Positions 45,065 through 57,426 of a stretch of DNA of 64,000 bases are shown here, in pieces; positions within the stretch are counted from its first letter, which is position 1; every line of letters starts with the position of its first letter. The stretch lies in assembly GCA_030762895.1 (NCBI GenBank), contig CM061062.1, positions 238,762,019-238,826,018 of the forward strand. The letters run 5' to 3'. This DNA comes from Sophora flavescens (taxonomy: Eukaryota; Streptophyta; Magnoliopsida; Fabales; Fabaceae). The position numbers were made by a program, and so were the translations under genes. The notes under the pieces are model-generated. The model was not told the DNA's origin. It saw nothing but the letters and a program-made list of their open reading frames with translations, and did no database searches.

Positions 45065-48000
45065 TCAAGTTGGTGCATATATATCTATCATGCCCAACTT
45101 GCTTATCAAGTGCTCAACATTTGGTCTTGCTAGACTCTTGGTCAAAATATCAGCTGTTTGTTGGTTGGAAGTCACAAAAGGAAGACAGATAATGCCAACA
45201 TCTAATTTTTCTTTTATGAAGTGGCGATCAATCTCAATGTGTTTGGTTCTGTCATGCTGGACGAGATTGTGAGCTATGCTTATTGCTGCTTTGTTGTCAC
45301 AGTACAGCTTCAATGGAAGATCAAACTTCATCTTGAGTTCCTCCAAGACTCTATAGATCCACAACCCTTCGCAAATTCCTTGGGCCGTTGCTCTAAATTC
45401 AGCCTCAGCACTACTTCTAGCAACCACACCTTGTTTCTTGGTTCTCCAAGTTACTAGATTTCCCCACACATAGGTACAATATCCTGAAGTTGATTTTCTG
45501 TAGGTGACTAATCCTGCCCAGTCTAAATCAGTAAAGATTTCAACATTCCTCTCACTGGTTTTTCTAAAGTACAATCCTTTCCCAGGATTGCTCTTCAAGT
45601 ACCTCAAAATTCTGTAGACTGCCTCAAGATGTTCTTCATATGGGGAGTGCATAAACTGGCTTACAACACTCACAGAAAAGGCAATATCAGGTCTGGTATG
45701 AGACAGGTAGATTAACTTTCCAAATAATCTCTGATATCTCCCACTATCAACAAAAACATCTCCTTTCTCCCAAAGTTTCACATTTGGGTCCATGGGGGTA
45801 TCGACTTGTCTGCAACCACTCATTCCAGTTTTCTTTAAAAGGTCCATAATGTACTTTCATTGGGAAACCACAATTCCCTTTTTGACCGATCAACCTTCAT
45901 GCCAAGAAAATATCTCAATGCTTCCAAATCCTTGACCTTAAATTCTGCTGCCAAATTTTTCTTCAACCTTCCTATCTCTATTACATCATTCCCAGTAAGA
46001 ATAATGTCATCAACATAGACAATTAGTGCAGCAATCTTCCCATCAGAAGAAAATTTTGTGAGTAGGGTGTGATCGGCTTGTCCTTGACTATATCCCTATT
46101 TCTTCATGGACTGGGTGTATCTTTCGAACCATGCTCTCGGGGACTGTTTGAGCCCATAGAGTGACTTCTTCAATTTACACACATTTGACCCAAATTTTTC
46201 TTCAAATCCAGGAGGCCCATCCATGTATGCCTCTTCTTCTAGGTCACCATTGAGGAATGCATTCTTCACATCCAGTTGGTGCAAAGGCCAATCTAAGTTG
46301 GCAGCAAGGGATAAGAGAATCCTGAGAGTGTTCAATTTTGCCACAGGAGCAAAAGTTTCCGAGTAGTCTATGCCATAAGTCTGAGTGAATCCCTTGGCCA
46401 CCAAGCGTGCCTTGTACCTTTCTACGAATCCATCTGAATTATACTTCACAGTGAAGACCCATTTGCAATCCACTGTGTTTTTTCCAGCTGTTAAGGTCAT
46501 AACACTCCAAGTGTTGTTCTTCTCAAGAGCTCTCATTTCCTCAAGAACAACTTCCTTCCACTTTGGAATTTTTAGAGCTTCCTGTACATTTTTTGGAACT
46601 TCTGTACTAGACATCTATGAGGTAAATGCAGCAGAAGAGGAAGACAAATTTGAATATGACATAAATTTAGACCAAGGATGCTTAGTACAAGATCTAACAC
46701 CTTTTCTAAGCGCTATGGGGATGTCTAACTCAACTGATTCATTGTGACAATCAGGTTCAGACGGGGACGTACCTGTATCTGGTTGACTGATTGGATTTTC
46801 TCTCGGTTTGGATTCATGACTGTGCTGGAGAGTTGATTCTTCATTCCTTTTCTTATGGTTTTTTGAAACAAAGAACTTTCCACACCTTCGATCACCATCC
46901 TTGAACCTGTCAATTTCTTCTTCACAAGAATCATCATGTTGTGGCATTTCAATTAGTTCTTCATTATTATCAATTTCCAAGGATTGCTTGTCAGAGTTTT
47001 GATTTAGAGATGGAGACCCAGATTCCACAGGAGCCTTACTCATGATGGGAGTAGGTCCAGATAATGAATCTTGGTCATTTGCTATTGGTGCAGTAGTATA
47101 AGTCTCATAATTGTGTGAATTTTCAGATAAAGTAATGGTTTCAAAAGAATCTTCATGTGAATTCCTCCCTTGAAGATTAATGTCCTTAAGAAAGGTTGTT
47201 TTTCAAAGAAAGTGGCATCCATTGTTACAAAAATTCTTTTTGATTTTGGATCAAAACACTTGTACCCCTTCTGGGTTGGAGAGTATCCAATAAAAACACA
47301 TTTTATAGCACGTGGTGCTAGCTTCCCAAGATGCTTATGTTCATGAACAAACACAGTAGAAACAAATATCTTCAAAGGTAAATTGACTGAAAGACGAGCC
47401 ATAGGAAAACACTCTTTAAAAATATGAAGGGGAGTTTGAAATTGTAAAACTTTGGACGGCATACGATTGATCAAATATGCTGCAGTTAAAACAGCTTCAC
47501 CCCACAAGTATTTTGGAACTTTTGTTTCGAAGAGTAAGGCTCTAGCCACCTCTAGGAGATGTCTATTCTTTCTCTCCGCAATCCCATTCTGTTGGGGTGT
47601 ATTAGCACAAGAACATTGATGCAAAACCCCATTTTCAAGAAAGAAATTCCCCAAAATCATATTAAAATATTCCTTTCCATTATTACTTCTGAAGACTTGA
47701 ATATTTGTTTGGAATTGACTCTGCATCATTTTAAAGAAATTTCTTACAGCTTGGCCAGCCTCAGATTTTTCCTTTAACAAGTATACCCAACAAAGTCTAG
47801 TGTGATCATCGATAAAAGTAATGAACCATTTTTTATTGGAGAGTGTACTTGTCTTATTAGGACCCCAAACATCACTGTGAATAATAGAAAATGGTTTTGT
47901 TGGCTTATAAGATTGCATAGGAAAAAAAGAACGATGGTGTTTTGCAAATTCGCAAGTTTCACAATGAAATAACGAAGGGTTTTTATTACAAAACAACTTT

Positions 48001-48728
48001 GGAAATAAAAATTTTAGGTACCTAAAACTCGGGTGACCTAATCGTAAATGCCATAACATAATATCATTATTGTTATCAGAAATAAAACTAGATTCAATGC
48101 AGGAACCTATTGGTTGGGATTGTTGTTTTGATCCAAGTCCATCATCAAAGTAATAGAGTCCTCCATTCTCCTTAGCACTGCCAATCATCCTCCCCAAGTT
48201 CAAATCCTGAAACACACAATGAGAAGGAAAGAAATTAGTTTGACAGTTTTTATCCTGGGCTAATTTACTGACCAATAAAAGATTACATGACAAATTTGGG
48301 ACATGAAGGACATCTTGGAGAGTTATTGTTGGAGACAGGACAATTGACCTTTTCCCTGCAATGGCTGATAGAGAGCCATTTGCAATTTTAATTTTCTAGT
48401 TACCTGCACAAGGACTATATGAAGAAAAGAAACTAGACTCTCCTGTCATATGATCACTAGCACCTGAATCAACAATCCAAGTATGGTTGACACTAAGAAG
48501 GGCAGTTTTAACAAAGTTACCTTTCTGGGCTAAGGAGTAGGAAGGAGTTCGAGACTCAAGAAGTTTGTGCAGTTGATCTATTTGTTCCTTAGTGAAAGGA
48601 ATCGAGCCTGAAGAAGACTGCTTCTCTTGATCAGAGGTACTAGCTTGGAATACTCGATTCTCACCACATGCACCTACGTCGCTGCTGCCTGGGCCGCCAC
48701 CGCCACTGTCCGAGCCGCCTCTTATCAC
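45065..48728 (-). pseudogene. TE6 Pol polyprotein
   Basis: From right to left: protease WIVDSGASDHMTG (about 48470), GAG-pre-integrase (LWHLRLGHPS, CETCEFAKHHR), integrase (HSDVWGPNK, FRSNNGKEYFN, QNGIAERKNRHLLE), linker, RT (DCKWVFTVKYNSDG, LDVKNAFLNGDLEE, YVDD at 46006-46017) and RNase H (ARSSAEAEFRATA) ending IDIYAPT. The second integrase Asp appears as SNNGKE instead of TDNGKE. Frames change near 47060 and 48390, and a TAG interrupts RT near 46096. It resembles the legume/eudicot Tnt1-unrelated branch with DIYAP ends; subfamily not assigned. Confidence 0.88.
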
Positions 48729-48831
48729 GGTGCTGCTATCTTCAACAACACCTGTAAGGGCATGCTTCCATGAGTTTGGGCGTGCCGCTATGAGGGGAGA
48801 AAAGAACTATAACCTAAAGCTGCTGATACCA

Positions 48832-49040
48832 TATAAAAGGCAGTGGAATAATTGTTGTGATTTCATTCATTGTACGAGTCTCTTTTATAGAGAGATTACA
48901 ATAGAGGCAAAACAAAATAAATCAAATCTCTTCCTATAATGAAGGAAGGAAATAAAACAAAATAAAATCAAAATAATAAAGATAAAATCAAATAGAATCA
49001 AAGAGGATAAAATCAGGTATATTTTCCTGATTCTCCAACA
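48832..49040 (-). repeat. TE6 5' LTR (right on + strand)
   Basis: 209 bp; adjoins the tRNA-Met primer site at 48819-48831. Confidence 0.92.
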
Positions 49041-49189
49041 TATATGGATATTGAATTGTATATATGAATCTTAATGTTATTTGTTGAGTTTTTGTTGATT
49101 TTGTGTTGTTGTTGATTTTGTTGATGTGTACAAATGAAAACAGGGAAAGGAAGTGATGGAAGAAACAAAAGATGTTTTTTTTTAAATAC

Positions 49190-49482
49190 AAGACTTTCTA
49201 CAATGGTTGGTCAAACCAACAGATGTAGAAAGCTAACTTTCTACATCGGTTGGTCAACACAACCGTTGTAGAAAGTCTATACGAGTCCACAATTTAGATG
49301 TAAAAATCACACTTTCTACAACGGTTGTGTCTTCCAACCGATGTAGAAATGTACTATCTACAACGGTTGGACAACCGTTGTAGAAAGTTCCTACTTTCTA
49401 CGTCGAGCGTATCTACAACAGTTGGCCAACCATTATAGAAAGCCTTTTTCAACCGTTGTAGAAATGCTTTTTTCCACTAGTG
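49190..49482. mobile_element. CACTA (En/Spm) terminal region
   Basis: At least ten copies of a 15-bp motif TTTCTACAACGGTTG, in both orientations and often as head-to-head pairs, end in TTTTTTCCACTAGTG at 49482. A terminal ..TAGTG with inverted subterminal repeats is the CACTA hallmark. The opposite end, CACTA.., was not found, so the element is truncated or its rest was displaced by TE6. No transposase homology. Confidence 0.8.
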
Positions 49483-49792
49483 AAAGGTTCATTGATCTTG
49501 ATGGGATGAATTTGTCATAGTCGCTCGATATGTTTCCTAGTGTAATACATAGGGATGCAGCCTTCTGGGTTGTAGTTCACATGGTTCATGCATGATATAA
49601 CATGATAACAGGAAATCCCAGTCATTATCCATTTTTCTGCAAGAGTACTCGTTAGACTACAAGTTCACTACAAATTTTCCCCGAGAGGTTGATCATGTGT
49701 CTCACCTTATAGAAGAATCTCCAAACCACCTTTAAAAAAGTATGAGTCATTAAATAAATGCTCATTTTCATTGCTCTCTTCTTCAATCACAT

Positions 49793-50240
49793 TTATTGAT
49801 CTACACGTTCTTGTTGCTGCTGAGACTGATTTTTCTTGGTTCTACAATACTTCTCATTGTGGCCGAGCTTAATGAAAAAATCATAATGAAAGTTAGGTTT
49901 ATCTTTGTACCAACAATCTTTCTTGGCATGATTGGTTCTTTGGCAATGAGAATAAGGCAAAAAATTACCCTTTCTTGAAGAACCTTCATTTTTCCCTTTG
50001 TTGTTATTGAAAGACTGGGTATTCATAATGACTTCCCTTGTGTTTTGCTTGATGAGCACTTTCAATAGCTTCATACCTTCTCATTGAGACCCTTTGCTCC
50101 TGTGCATGAAGCTTGCTTGTTAACTCTGTAATTGTAAGACTTTGCAAATCATAAGACTCTTCAATTACAAAGATCTTGGCTTCAAACTTTTAAGGCACCG
50201 AAACCATGATCTTTTTCTACAACCTTTTGATATGTAAATA
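49793..50240 (-). pseudogene. TE8 gag, C-terminal half
   Basis: Minus-strand continuation of the gag split by TE7. It holds two knuckle-like motifs, CQRTNHAKKDC and the degraded KLGHNEKYC (first cysteines lost), then KKNQSQQQQE. Frames shift several times. The element fades into unrelated sequence left of about 49790. Confidence 0.75.
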
Positions 50241-50922
50241 TGATAGGGGGAACAACAACGCAACAGTGTAACACAATAACAAAGCAATACGCAGCGAAAA
50301 TAAATCCCCCCAAACTTCTAAGAATCTGTGAGGAGCAACAACAAATATATGACAGCAAATAGAACAACGCAAACATAAAAGAGACACCAAGATTTTAACG
50401 TGGAAAACCCCTTAAAGCAAGGGTAAAAACCACGGGTCGTCCAGACCAAAGAAGCAGCTCCACTATGATCAAATAAGGGTACAAAAGAGTCTCCAACAAG
50501 TGCACAAACCGTGCTAACAATCAACCAAAACAACCAAGCACCAATGCTTAGAAATGAGAAACAAGAAGATGAAATTTACCCCAAAAATAAAGCTAATGTA
50601 CGAAGCCAATATCTCTCACTGCAGACCTCGTCTTGGAAATCCGAACGGTGAGAATGACGAACCACAAGTCATGAATCTGATGCAGAAATTTCAGCCCGAT
50701 CCAACGGTGAAGAATCCTGTGTCGCGATTTTAAGGTGACTGTCTGGTGGGTATGCGGGTTGGCTTTCTCTCCTCTCTTCTCTCTTGTTGGCTGCTATATT
50801 CTTACTAAAATGAGACCTCTCTACAACCTTAATCCGACCTCTCTCCACTTAAACAAGTGAGACAAAATGGGCTTACACATTTGGGCCTTTCTCCACATAG
50901 GAAGGGAGCCCAAAACCCAACA
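50241..50922 (-). repeat. TE7 3' LTR (left)
   Basis: 682 bp; pairs with 54493-55175 with scattered substitutions. Confidence 0.92.
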
Positions 50923-50938
50923 AATCTCCCCTTCACAA

Positions 50939-53305
50939 CTATGTGGAGATAACCGCCAAACCGGCGATATCACAACGATATCTCAAAGTCCATTTCACAG
51001 CATTCCAATACTCTCTACCTGGTTTAGAAAAAAAACTACTGATTGTACCAACAGGATGTTCTATATTTGGTCTTGTACATACCATTGCATACATCAAACT
51101 ACCCACAACAGATGCATAAGGATCCCGTTCCATATCTAATTTCTCTACTTCATTTGAAGGACTTTGTTTAGCACTCAGCTTGAAATGAGTAGCAAGAGGA
51201 GTGCTTACCGCCTTGGCATTTTCCATCTGGAATCTCTGCAACACTCTTTTAACATAGTGTTCTTGTGATAGCCATAGCTTCTTCTCCTTTCTGTCACGCA
51301 TGATTCTTATACCAAGATTCTGTTTAGCAGCTCCCATGTCTTTCATGAAAAATGACTCGCCCAATTGCTTCTTTAACCTGTCAATCCTGGAAATATTTTC
51401 CCAACAATAAGCATGTCATCAACATATAATAACAGGATAATGAAGTCATCATTAAAAAACTTTCTAACAAAGACACAATGGTCAGAAGTAGTCTTCTTAT
51501 ATTCTTGGTCACATAACAGACTCAAACTTCTTATACCACTGCCTCACAGCCTGCTTCAAACCATATAGGCTTTTTCTCAACCTACACACATAGTCTTCCT
51601 TGCCTTCAACTTGAAAACCATTAGGTTGCTTCATATAAATCTCTTCCTCCAAATTACCATGAAGGAAAGCTGTTTTCACATCCATTTGCTCTACCTCCAA
51701 ATCAAGAGTAGCCGCGAAACTCAACACGGTTCTAATGGATTACATCTTTACCACAGGCGATAAAATCTCATTAAAATCAACACCCTTTCTTTGACGAAAG
51801 CCCTTCACCACTAATCTGACTTTATACCTAGGAGACGTAGAGTTATTCTCATGTCTCACCCTATAAATTCACCTGTTTTCCAAGGCCTTCTTGCCTTTAA
51901 GCAACTTCACCAAATCATAAGTGTGATTATCATACAAGGATTTCATTTCATCCTGCATTGCATCCAACCACTTTTGTTTGTCTTCACTCTCCATGGCCTC
52001 TTCAAAACACTCAGGTTCTCCCTCATCAGTCAAGGTTACATACTCATCAGAATGATACCTTGTAGATGGTTGTCTCTGCCTGTTAGATCTCCTGAGTTTG
52101 ATTTGAGGTGGATCGGGAGCATCACCAAGATTCTCATCCTGTGACATCTCATGTTCCTCTTCATCATAATCGCCTGGAACATCTAACTCATCTCCAAGCT
52201 GCTGATCATTGACATAATCATGTGGCTCGCCATTCTGAACATTACCATCAACAGTATCGGGATTATAAACAGGCAACCGAACTGGATCAACATCAAACAA
52301 GTTGCTATCATTCTTGGGTATAGTCTTCTCCACCTTATCAATGTCTTCAATGGTTTGATCTTCCATGAACTCTACATCACGGCTTCTGACAAGCTTTTTC
52401 TCAACAGGATCATACAACCCGTAACCAAATTCATCCTGACCATAACCGATGAAGATACACTGCTTTGTATTTGCATCCAACTTGGATCTTTCATCCTTTG
52501 GAACATGCACAAAAGACTTGCAACCAAAGACTATCAAGTGATCATACCTAACATTCTTGCCAAACCAAATTTTGTCTGGCACCTCACTGTTCAAAGCAGC
52601 TGCAGGACTGAGATTAATAACATGTACCGCTGTGTACAGTGCGTCACCCCAGTAATGCTTGGGAAACTTAGCTTCAGAAAGCACACATCTCACTCTCTCA
52701 ATCAATGTCCTGTTCATCCTCTCTGCTAAACCATTCAGCTGAGGAGTTTTAGGAGGAGTCATTTCATGTGCAATACCTTGCTGCTTGCAATAGACATCAG
52801 AGGGTCCACAATACTCACCACCATTGTCAGTATGAATGCATTTCAGCTTCTTTCCTGACTGTCTCTCAACCAAAGCCTGAAACTGTTTGAACTTCTCCAG
52901 CACTTGGCCTTTTGTCTTCATAGCATAGACCCATAGTTTCCTGGAACAATCATCAATAAAAGTAACATGGTAGAGGGCACCACTAAAGGATTTTACCTTC
53001 AATGGGCCACACACATCAGAATGTGCCAACTGAAGCAACTCTGACTTCCTTGAGGGAGGATGCTTCTTGAAGGATGCTCTAGTCTGTTTACCAGCCATGC
53101 AATGAGAACACTTCTCCAACTCTACACTCTTCAATCCCGGAAGCATATCCTTTTTGTCTAAACAATTTAACCCTTTGTCACTGATATGACTAAGCCTTCG
53201 GTGCCACAAATATGTCTCCATATCCACAACATTCACACTGTCTTTAGCAACCAAAGCTTTTGTCCAATACAGTTTAGAAATTTTCTCCCCTCTAGCCACA
53301 ACCAA
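50939..53305 (-). pseudogene. TE7 Pol: integrase and RT, RNase H deleted
   Basis: GAG-pre-integrase (LWHRRLSHISDKGL), integrase (HSDVCGPLK, HTDNGGEYC, LNGLAERMNRTLIER) and a long acidic linker are open from 53305 to 51869. RT follows in broken frames (MDVKTAFLHGNLEEEIYMKQ, YGLKQAVRQWY, YVDD at 51415-51426, then KDMGAAKQNLGIRI). Homology stops after the KWTLRY motif at about 50985, next to the purine tract, so most of RNase H is missing. A frame break near 51840 and another near 51440 are visible. Confidence 0.88.
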
Positions 53306-53323
53306 GTTACCTTTGCTGAGTTT

Positions 53324-54337
53324 TCACTTTCCAGAACCAAAGTGATTATCAGAGATCAAATTAAAGCGAACATCTGGAGCATGTTTGACTCCTTTAAGCA
53401 ACAACTGCATTCCCATGTTGGTTTGCAAGCAAACATCACCAACACCAATCAACTTAGACACACCATCATTACCCATCTTCAACAGTCCAAAGTCACCTGA
53501 AGTATAAGATGTGAAGAACTCTATCCTCGGTGTAACATGCAATGTAGCACCACTATCAATTATCCACATGCTCTCATCTGATACAAGATTAACCGACTCA
53601 TGGTCACGGAGAATAACAAGATCATCACCAGTAGCAGTAGTGACACGGTAATCATCATCATGATCCTTCTCTTTCTGCTTACCCTTCTTGTCTTTGTTCT
53701 CCTTTTTCCACAGAAAACAATTCTTCTGTATGTGCCCTGTTTCGTGACAATAATGACACTCCACATTCTTGTATCGAGACTTGGACTTGCTCATGCTTTT
53801 CTCTCTACCGCCCTTCGGTTCTTTTCTCTGACTTCTCTCCCTATTTTCAGAGACAAGCACCTCGGACTGAGATGAAGTACCTTGTACCTTCCTTCTCATC
53901 TCCTCATTAAGAACAATACCCTTTGCCATTTCCAAAGAAACAACACCATTAGGGGCTGAACTTGTGATAGAATCCCAAAATGTCTCCCAAGACTCTGGTA
54001 GAGATAACAATAGATATAGTCCCAAAAGCTCATCATCAAACTTGATACCCATTCCTGACATCTGATCAAGGAGCCCTTGAAATTCATTCAGGTGATCTGA
54101 AATGGAAGTCCCCTCCTTGTACCTCATACTAGTAAAGCTCTTCAGCAAGTACAATTTATTATTCCCTGATTTAGAGGCATACAAGGACTCTATCTTTGCC
54201 CACAAAGATTTTGCATGTATCTCATTTGCAATGTGATTATAAACATTATCTTCTACCAATTGCCGAATAAAACCACACACCTGTTGATGTTCAAAATCCC
54301 ATTTTTCATCCGACTTGGCATCCGGCTTGAGTAGCAA
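53324..54337 (-). pseudogene. TE7 Gag-protease
   Basis: 337-codon frame. UBN2 capsid (CGFIRQLVEDNVYNHIANEI, LYLLKSFTSMRYKEGTSISD), a lysine-rich stretch, CCHC knuckle CHYCHETGHIQKNC and the protease motif WIIDSGATLHVT. The true start ATG lies upstream at about 54446 (MMEVNTKMVCLNGTNYHLLK) and is separated from this frame by a frameshift near 54330. It ends with TGA just before the GAG-pre-integrase frame. Confidence 0.85.
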
Positions 54338-54492
54338 AAACAGGAAGATGCATATTCTTCACAAAGAGCAAATCCTTCATCTTACCCTTCAACAAATGAT
54401 AATTAGTGCCATTCAAACAGACCATCTTTGTATTTACCTCCATCATTCAAGCAAGTCAAAATGCCCCAAGCCAAGTAGCTCTGATGCCACTC

Positions 54493-55175
54493 TGATGGGG
54501 GGAACAACAACGCAACAGTGTAACACAATAACAAAGAAATACACAGCGGAAATAAATCCCTCCAAACTTACAAGAATCTGTGAGGAGCAACAACAAATAT
54601 ATGGTAGCAAATAGAACAACACAAACATAAAAGAGACACCAAGATTTTAATGTGGAAAATCCCTTAAAGCAAGGGTAAAAACCACGGGTCGTCCAGATCA
54701 AAGAAACAGCTCCACTATGATCAAATAAGGGTACAAAAGAGTCTCCAATAAGTGCACAAACCATGCTAACAATCAACCAAAACAACCAAGCACCAATGCT
54801 TACAAATGAGAAACAAGAAGATGACATTTACCCCAAAAACAGAGCTACTGTGAGAAGCCAATATCTTTCACTTCAGACCTCGTCTTGAAAATCCGAAAGG
54901 TGAGAATGAAGAACCACACGTCCTGAACTTGCTGCAGAAATTTCAGCCCGATCCAACGGTGAACGAATCCTCTGTCGCGATTTTACGGTGACGGTCTGGT
55001 GGGTATGCGGGTTGGCTTTCTCTCCTCTCTTCTCTCTTGTTGGCTGCTATATTCTTACTAAAATGAGACCTCTCTACAACCCTAATCTGACCTCTCTCCA
55101 CTTAAACAAGTGAGACAAAATGGGCTTACACATTTGGGCCTTTCTCCACATAGGAAGGGAGCCCAAAACCCAATA
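54493..55175 (-). repeat. TE7 5' LTR (right)
   Basis: 683 bp; the LTR end at 54493 abuts the minus-strand primer region GAGTGGCATCAGAGC. Confidence 0.92.
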
Positions 55176-55180
55176 AAATA

Positions 55181-55570
55181 CCTCATCAAGAAGCCGCATT
55201 TGATTTACAACATCCATTAAACTGGCAGAATAATTTTTTACGGATTTGTTGTCCTTCATCTTCATCAACTCAAATTCACTCTTCAATGTGAGGAGCCTAA
55301 CAAATTTGACTCTGACACTGCCGTCAAATTCATATTGGATCCAGTCTCATACCTTTTTAGATGTTTCCAAGTCCATGATTTTGGTGAAAATGTGATCTGC
55401 AAGTCCTGAATGTAGGCAAGTGATGGCTTTGTCTTTCTTGACCTTCTCCTCCTCATAAGCTTTAATTTGAGCAATTATAGGATTTTCTCTCAATGGTGGT
55501 GGATCAACTTTAGAGATCACAACGTTCACAAACCTTGAGATCTCAAATAGAACTTCATCTTGACAGCTCA
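55181..55570 (-). pseudogene. TE8 gag, N-terminal half
   Basis: Minus-strand copia gag of the UBN2 type: NPIIAQIKAYEEEKVKKDKA, CLHSGLADHIFTKIMDLETS, then after a frameshift LKSEFELMKMKDNKSVKNYS and VVNQMRLLDE up to the TE7 junction. Stops and shifts show it is dead. Confidence 0.78.
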
Positions 55571-55747
55571 AATGTGATAGTTTTTATCATTAAACATTGG
55601 AATTACAAATAAAGAAATGTTGGAAGTAGACATGTTTTTACTACAACGGCCTAAAAATAAATCGCTCAACCTCACCGTGTTTAACACTCAACCTCAACGT
55701 TTTTAGCCCTAAAAAAATAGGAGCATTGCTCAAAGCCAACAGGAAGT

Positions 55748-55766
55748 TGGCTTTGATACCACGGAT
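55748..55766 (-). other. TE8 primer-binding site
   Basis: Minus-strand GTGGTATCAAAGCCAACTT, a tRNA-Met-type site, 180 bp upstream of the gag homology. Confidence 0.7.
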
Positions 55767-56048
55767 GGAAATAATTTATTTAATTTTTTTTAAAAAAAAA
55801 AGCAAATACTGAAACTTGTAGAGAAATGATTTGAGAGATTAAAATTTGAAAAAGGAAAATTGCAATAATATTTCATCAAAGAGAATGCCTTACAACCAAA
55901 TGAACTTGTCATCAGATTTATTGGGATAACATTAATTAACTGAGAACAAAACATAAAGATAAAAAATCTGCAACAATAACAAAGACTCTGTTTAAAACTT
56001 ATTCAAAATTTAAGTTTTAAATAAGGCAAAATCTCAGAAGTCTAACAT
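55767..56048 (-). repeat. TE8 LTR
   Basis: AT-rich block next to the primer site; minus-strand start TGTTAGACTTCTGAG at 56048. No partner LTR remains in the window. Confidence 0.55.
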
Positions 56049-56954
56049 TTCTTTCAACGGTTAAAAATTTCTGCTTATCTTAATCTTGAAAACTCCATTG
56101 CAAAGGATTTGTCAAGATACAATGCATTTTTATATAGCACATCTATGTAAATCCCAATAGAAGAAACGAATGCAGGAAACTGTTTTTGTTTCAAGGCTTC
56201 ATTGCATGCGATGTAACTATTGGCAAAGTTAAGACAGTGGTAACTATTACATAGGAAGGGTACCAAAACCCCTTCCTTTGCCTGCAACATATCCCATTAG
56301 TGGAGGATTTCCCGATGGCTCTAACCCTTCTATAAATAGTGATAATTTCATGAAATCTTATTTCTATATTTTGGTATTGGAAATTGATTATTGGTACGAA
56401 TTAACGAAACCTACAAAAATTTCCGTTTAAACTTTGTTTTTTTTTTTTTTTTTTTCAAACCTACAACAATTATTTCACCACACCCAGATTAGCCGCAGAT
56501 CACCCATGGTGTAGGCGATGAAAACAGTCTATAAATGACTTATTTATCTATATTTTTTGAAGTCTTAAAATTAAAAAGCTAGATAGCTTAAAGCACACCC
56601 AGATGTCGTTGCCGAGGAGTAGTTGAATTTAGTTAGTTTGTATATGTCAGCTTTTATTTTCCAACGTCTTTCTTTAGCTGTGGTCCACCTCACCACTCTG
56701 CTTTTATGTGTGTTTGTGTAGTCAATAGATGTTATTCATCCAATTTTGCACGTTATTTGAATGTAATAAAACTGCTGCAAAATTGTGGAAACATGTACAA
56801 GTATGATTCTTATAACAAAGTACAAGTATCTAAATAGAAATAAGGACAACTTTATGGAGTTCATGACAACATTTTAATGCATCAGAATTGGTCGAGTGAC
56901 AAACATCTTGACCCCATATGGAGGAGAACACTTGTTCAAATTCTAGCGACAAGT
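56049..56954. other. Intergenic stretch, nothing recognised
   Basis: AT-rich with an 18-bp poly(T). A 71-codon minus-strand frame (56075-56290) has no recognised domain. Confidence 0.6.
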
Positions 56955-57315
56955 TATCACCTCAACTGTATTCCGTTTGTAATGAGTTCAAGTGGTTAGA
57001 AGTAATTATATGCCAGCTGGATAATCATTTATTCTGTTATGAGTAATTAGAGTTAAATTAATAGCTACTGTAATGTATAAATAGGGCCCTTGTGTATCTT
57101 GCATAGACATCAATGAATTGTATTCAGTTTGTAATGAGTTCAAGTCGTTAGAAGTAATTATATCCTAGATGGATAATCAGTTATTCTGTTATGAGTAATT
57201 AGAGCTAAATTAATAGCTACTGTAATGTATAAATATGGACCCTTGTGTATCTTGCATAGACATCAATGAATTACAGAAAGTTCATTTCAATCTTCCGATT
57301 CTTTGAGTGTTAATA
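56955..57315 (+). repeat. TE9 5' LTR with duplicated promoter segment
   Basis: 56969-57120 and 57121-57272 are tandem 152-bp copies, each with TGTATAAATA as TATA box. The 3' LTR has a single copy. Confidence 0.92.
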
Positions 57316-57426
57316 TGGTATCAAAGGAATTGCATTAGCTGTGCAAACTCTGCTTCTTCTTCGATCCTTCATCTTCTTCCTCGATTGTTCATCTTCTTCT
57401 TCCAATCTCCGGTGTGTTTCTCCGCT

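Larger units (their letters stand above)
44850..49040 (-). mobile_element. TE6: minus-strand copia element lacking gag
   Basis: Two 209-bp LTRs (44850-45058 and 48832-49040); minus-strand start TGTTGGAGAATCAGG, end ..TTTATA. Primer site TGGTATCAGCAGC lies next to the right LTR. TATAT on both sides (44845-44849, 49041-49045) is compatible with a target duplication but lies in a TA tract. Gag is missing: only about 100 bp separate the primer site from a protease-containing frame. Pol order is copia. Stops break RT. Confidence 0.92.
50241..55175 (-). mobile_element. TE7: minus-strand copia (Tnt1-like) inside TE8 gag
   Basis: LTRs 50241-50922 (682 bp) and 54493-55175 (683 bp), with minus-strand start TGTTGGGTTTTGGGCTCCC and end ..CCCCATCA. 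An exact AAATA duplication (50236-50240, 55176-55180) flanks it. The primer site overlaps GTGGCATCAGAGC on the minus strand; the purine tract GAAGGGGAGATT is at 50923-50934. RNase H is deleted, so it is defective. The host reading frame QMRLLDEVF..YQKVVEK of TE8 gag resumes on either side. Confidence 0.93.

Noticed and set aside
49200..49480. CRISPR-like array
   Set aside because: Repeats are short, in both orientations and unevenly spaced, and the terminus is CACTA-type; plant context excludes CRISPR.
52220..52729. + strand 169-codon frame
   Set aside because: Shadow of the TE7 integrase on the minus strand.
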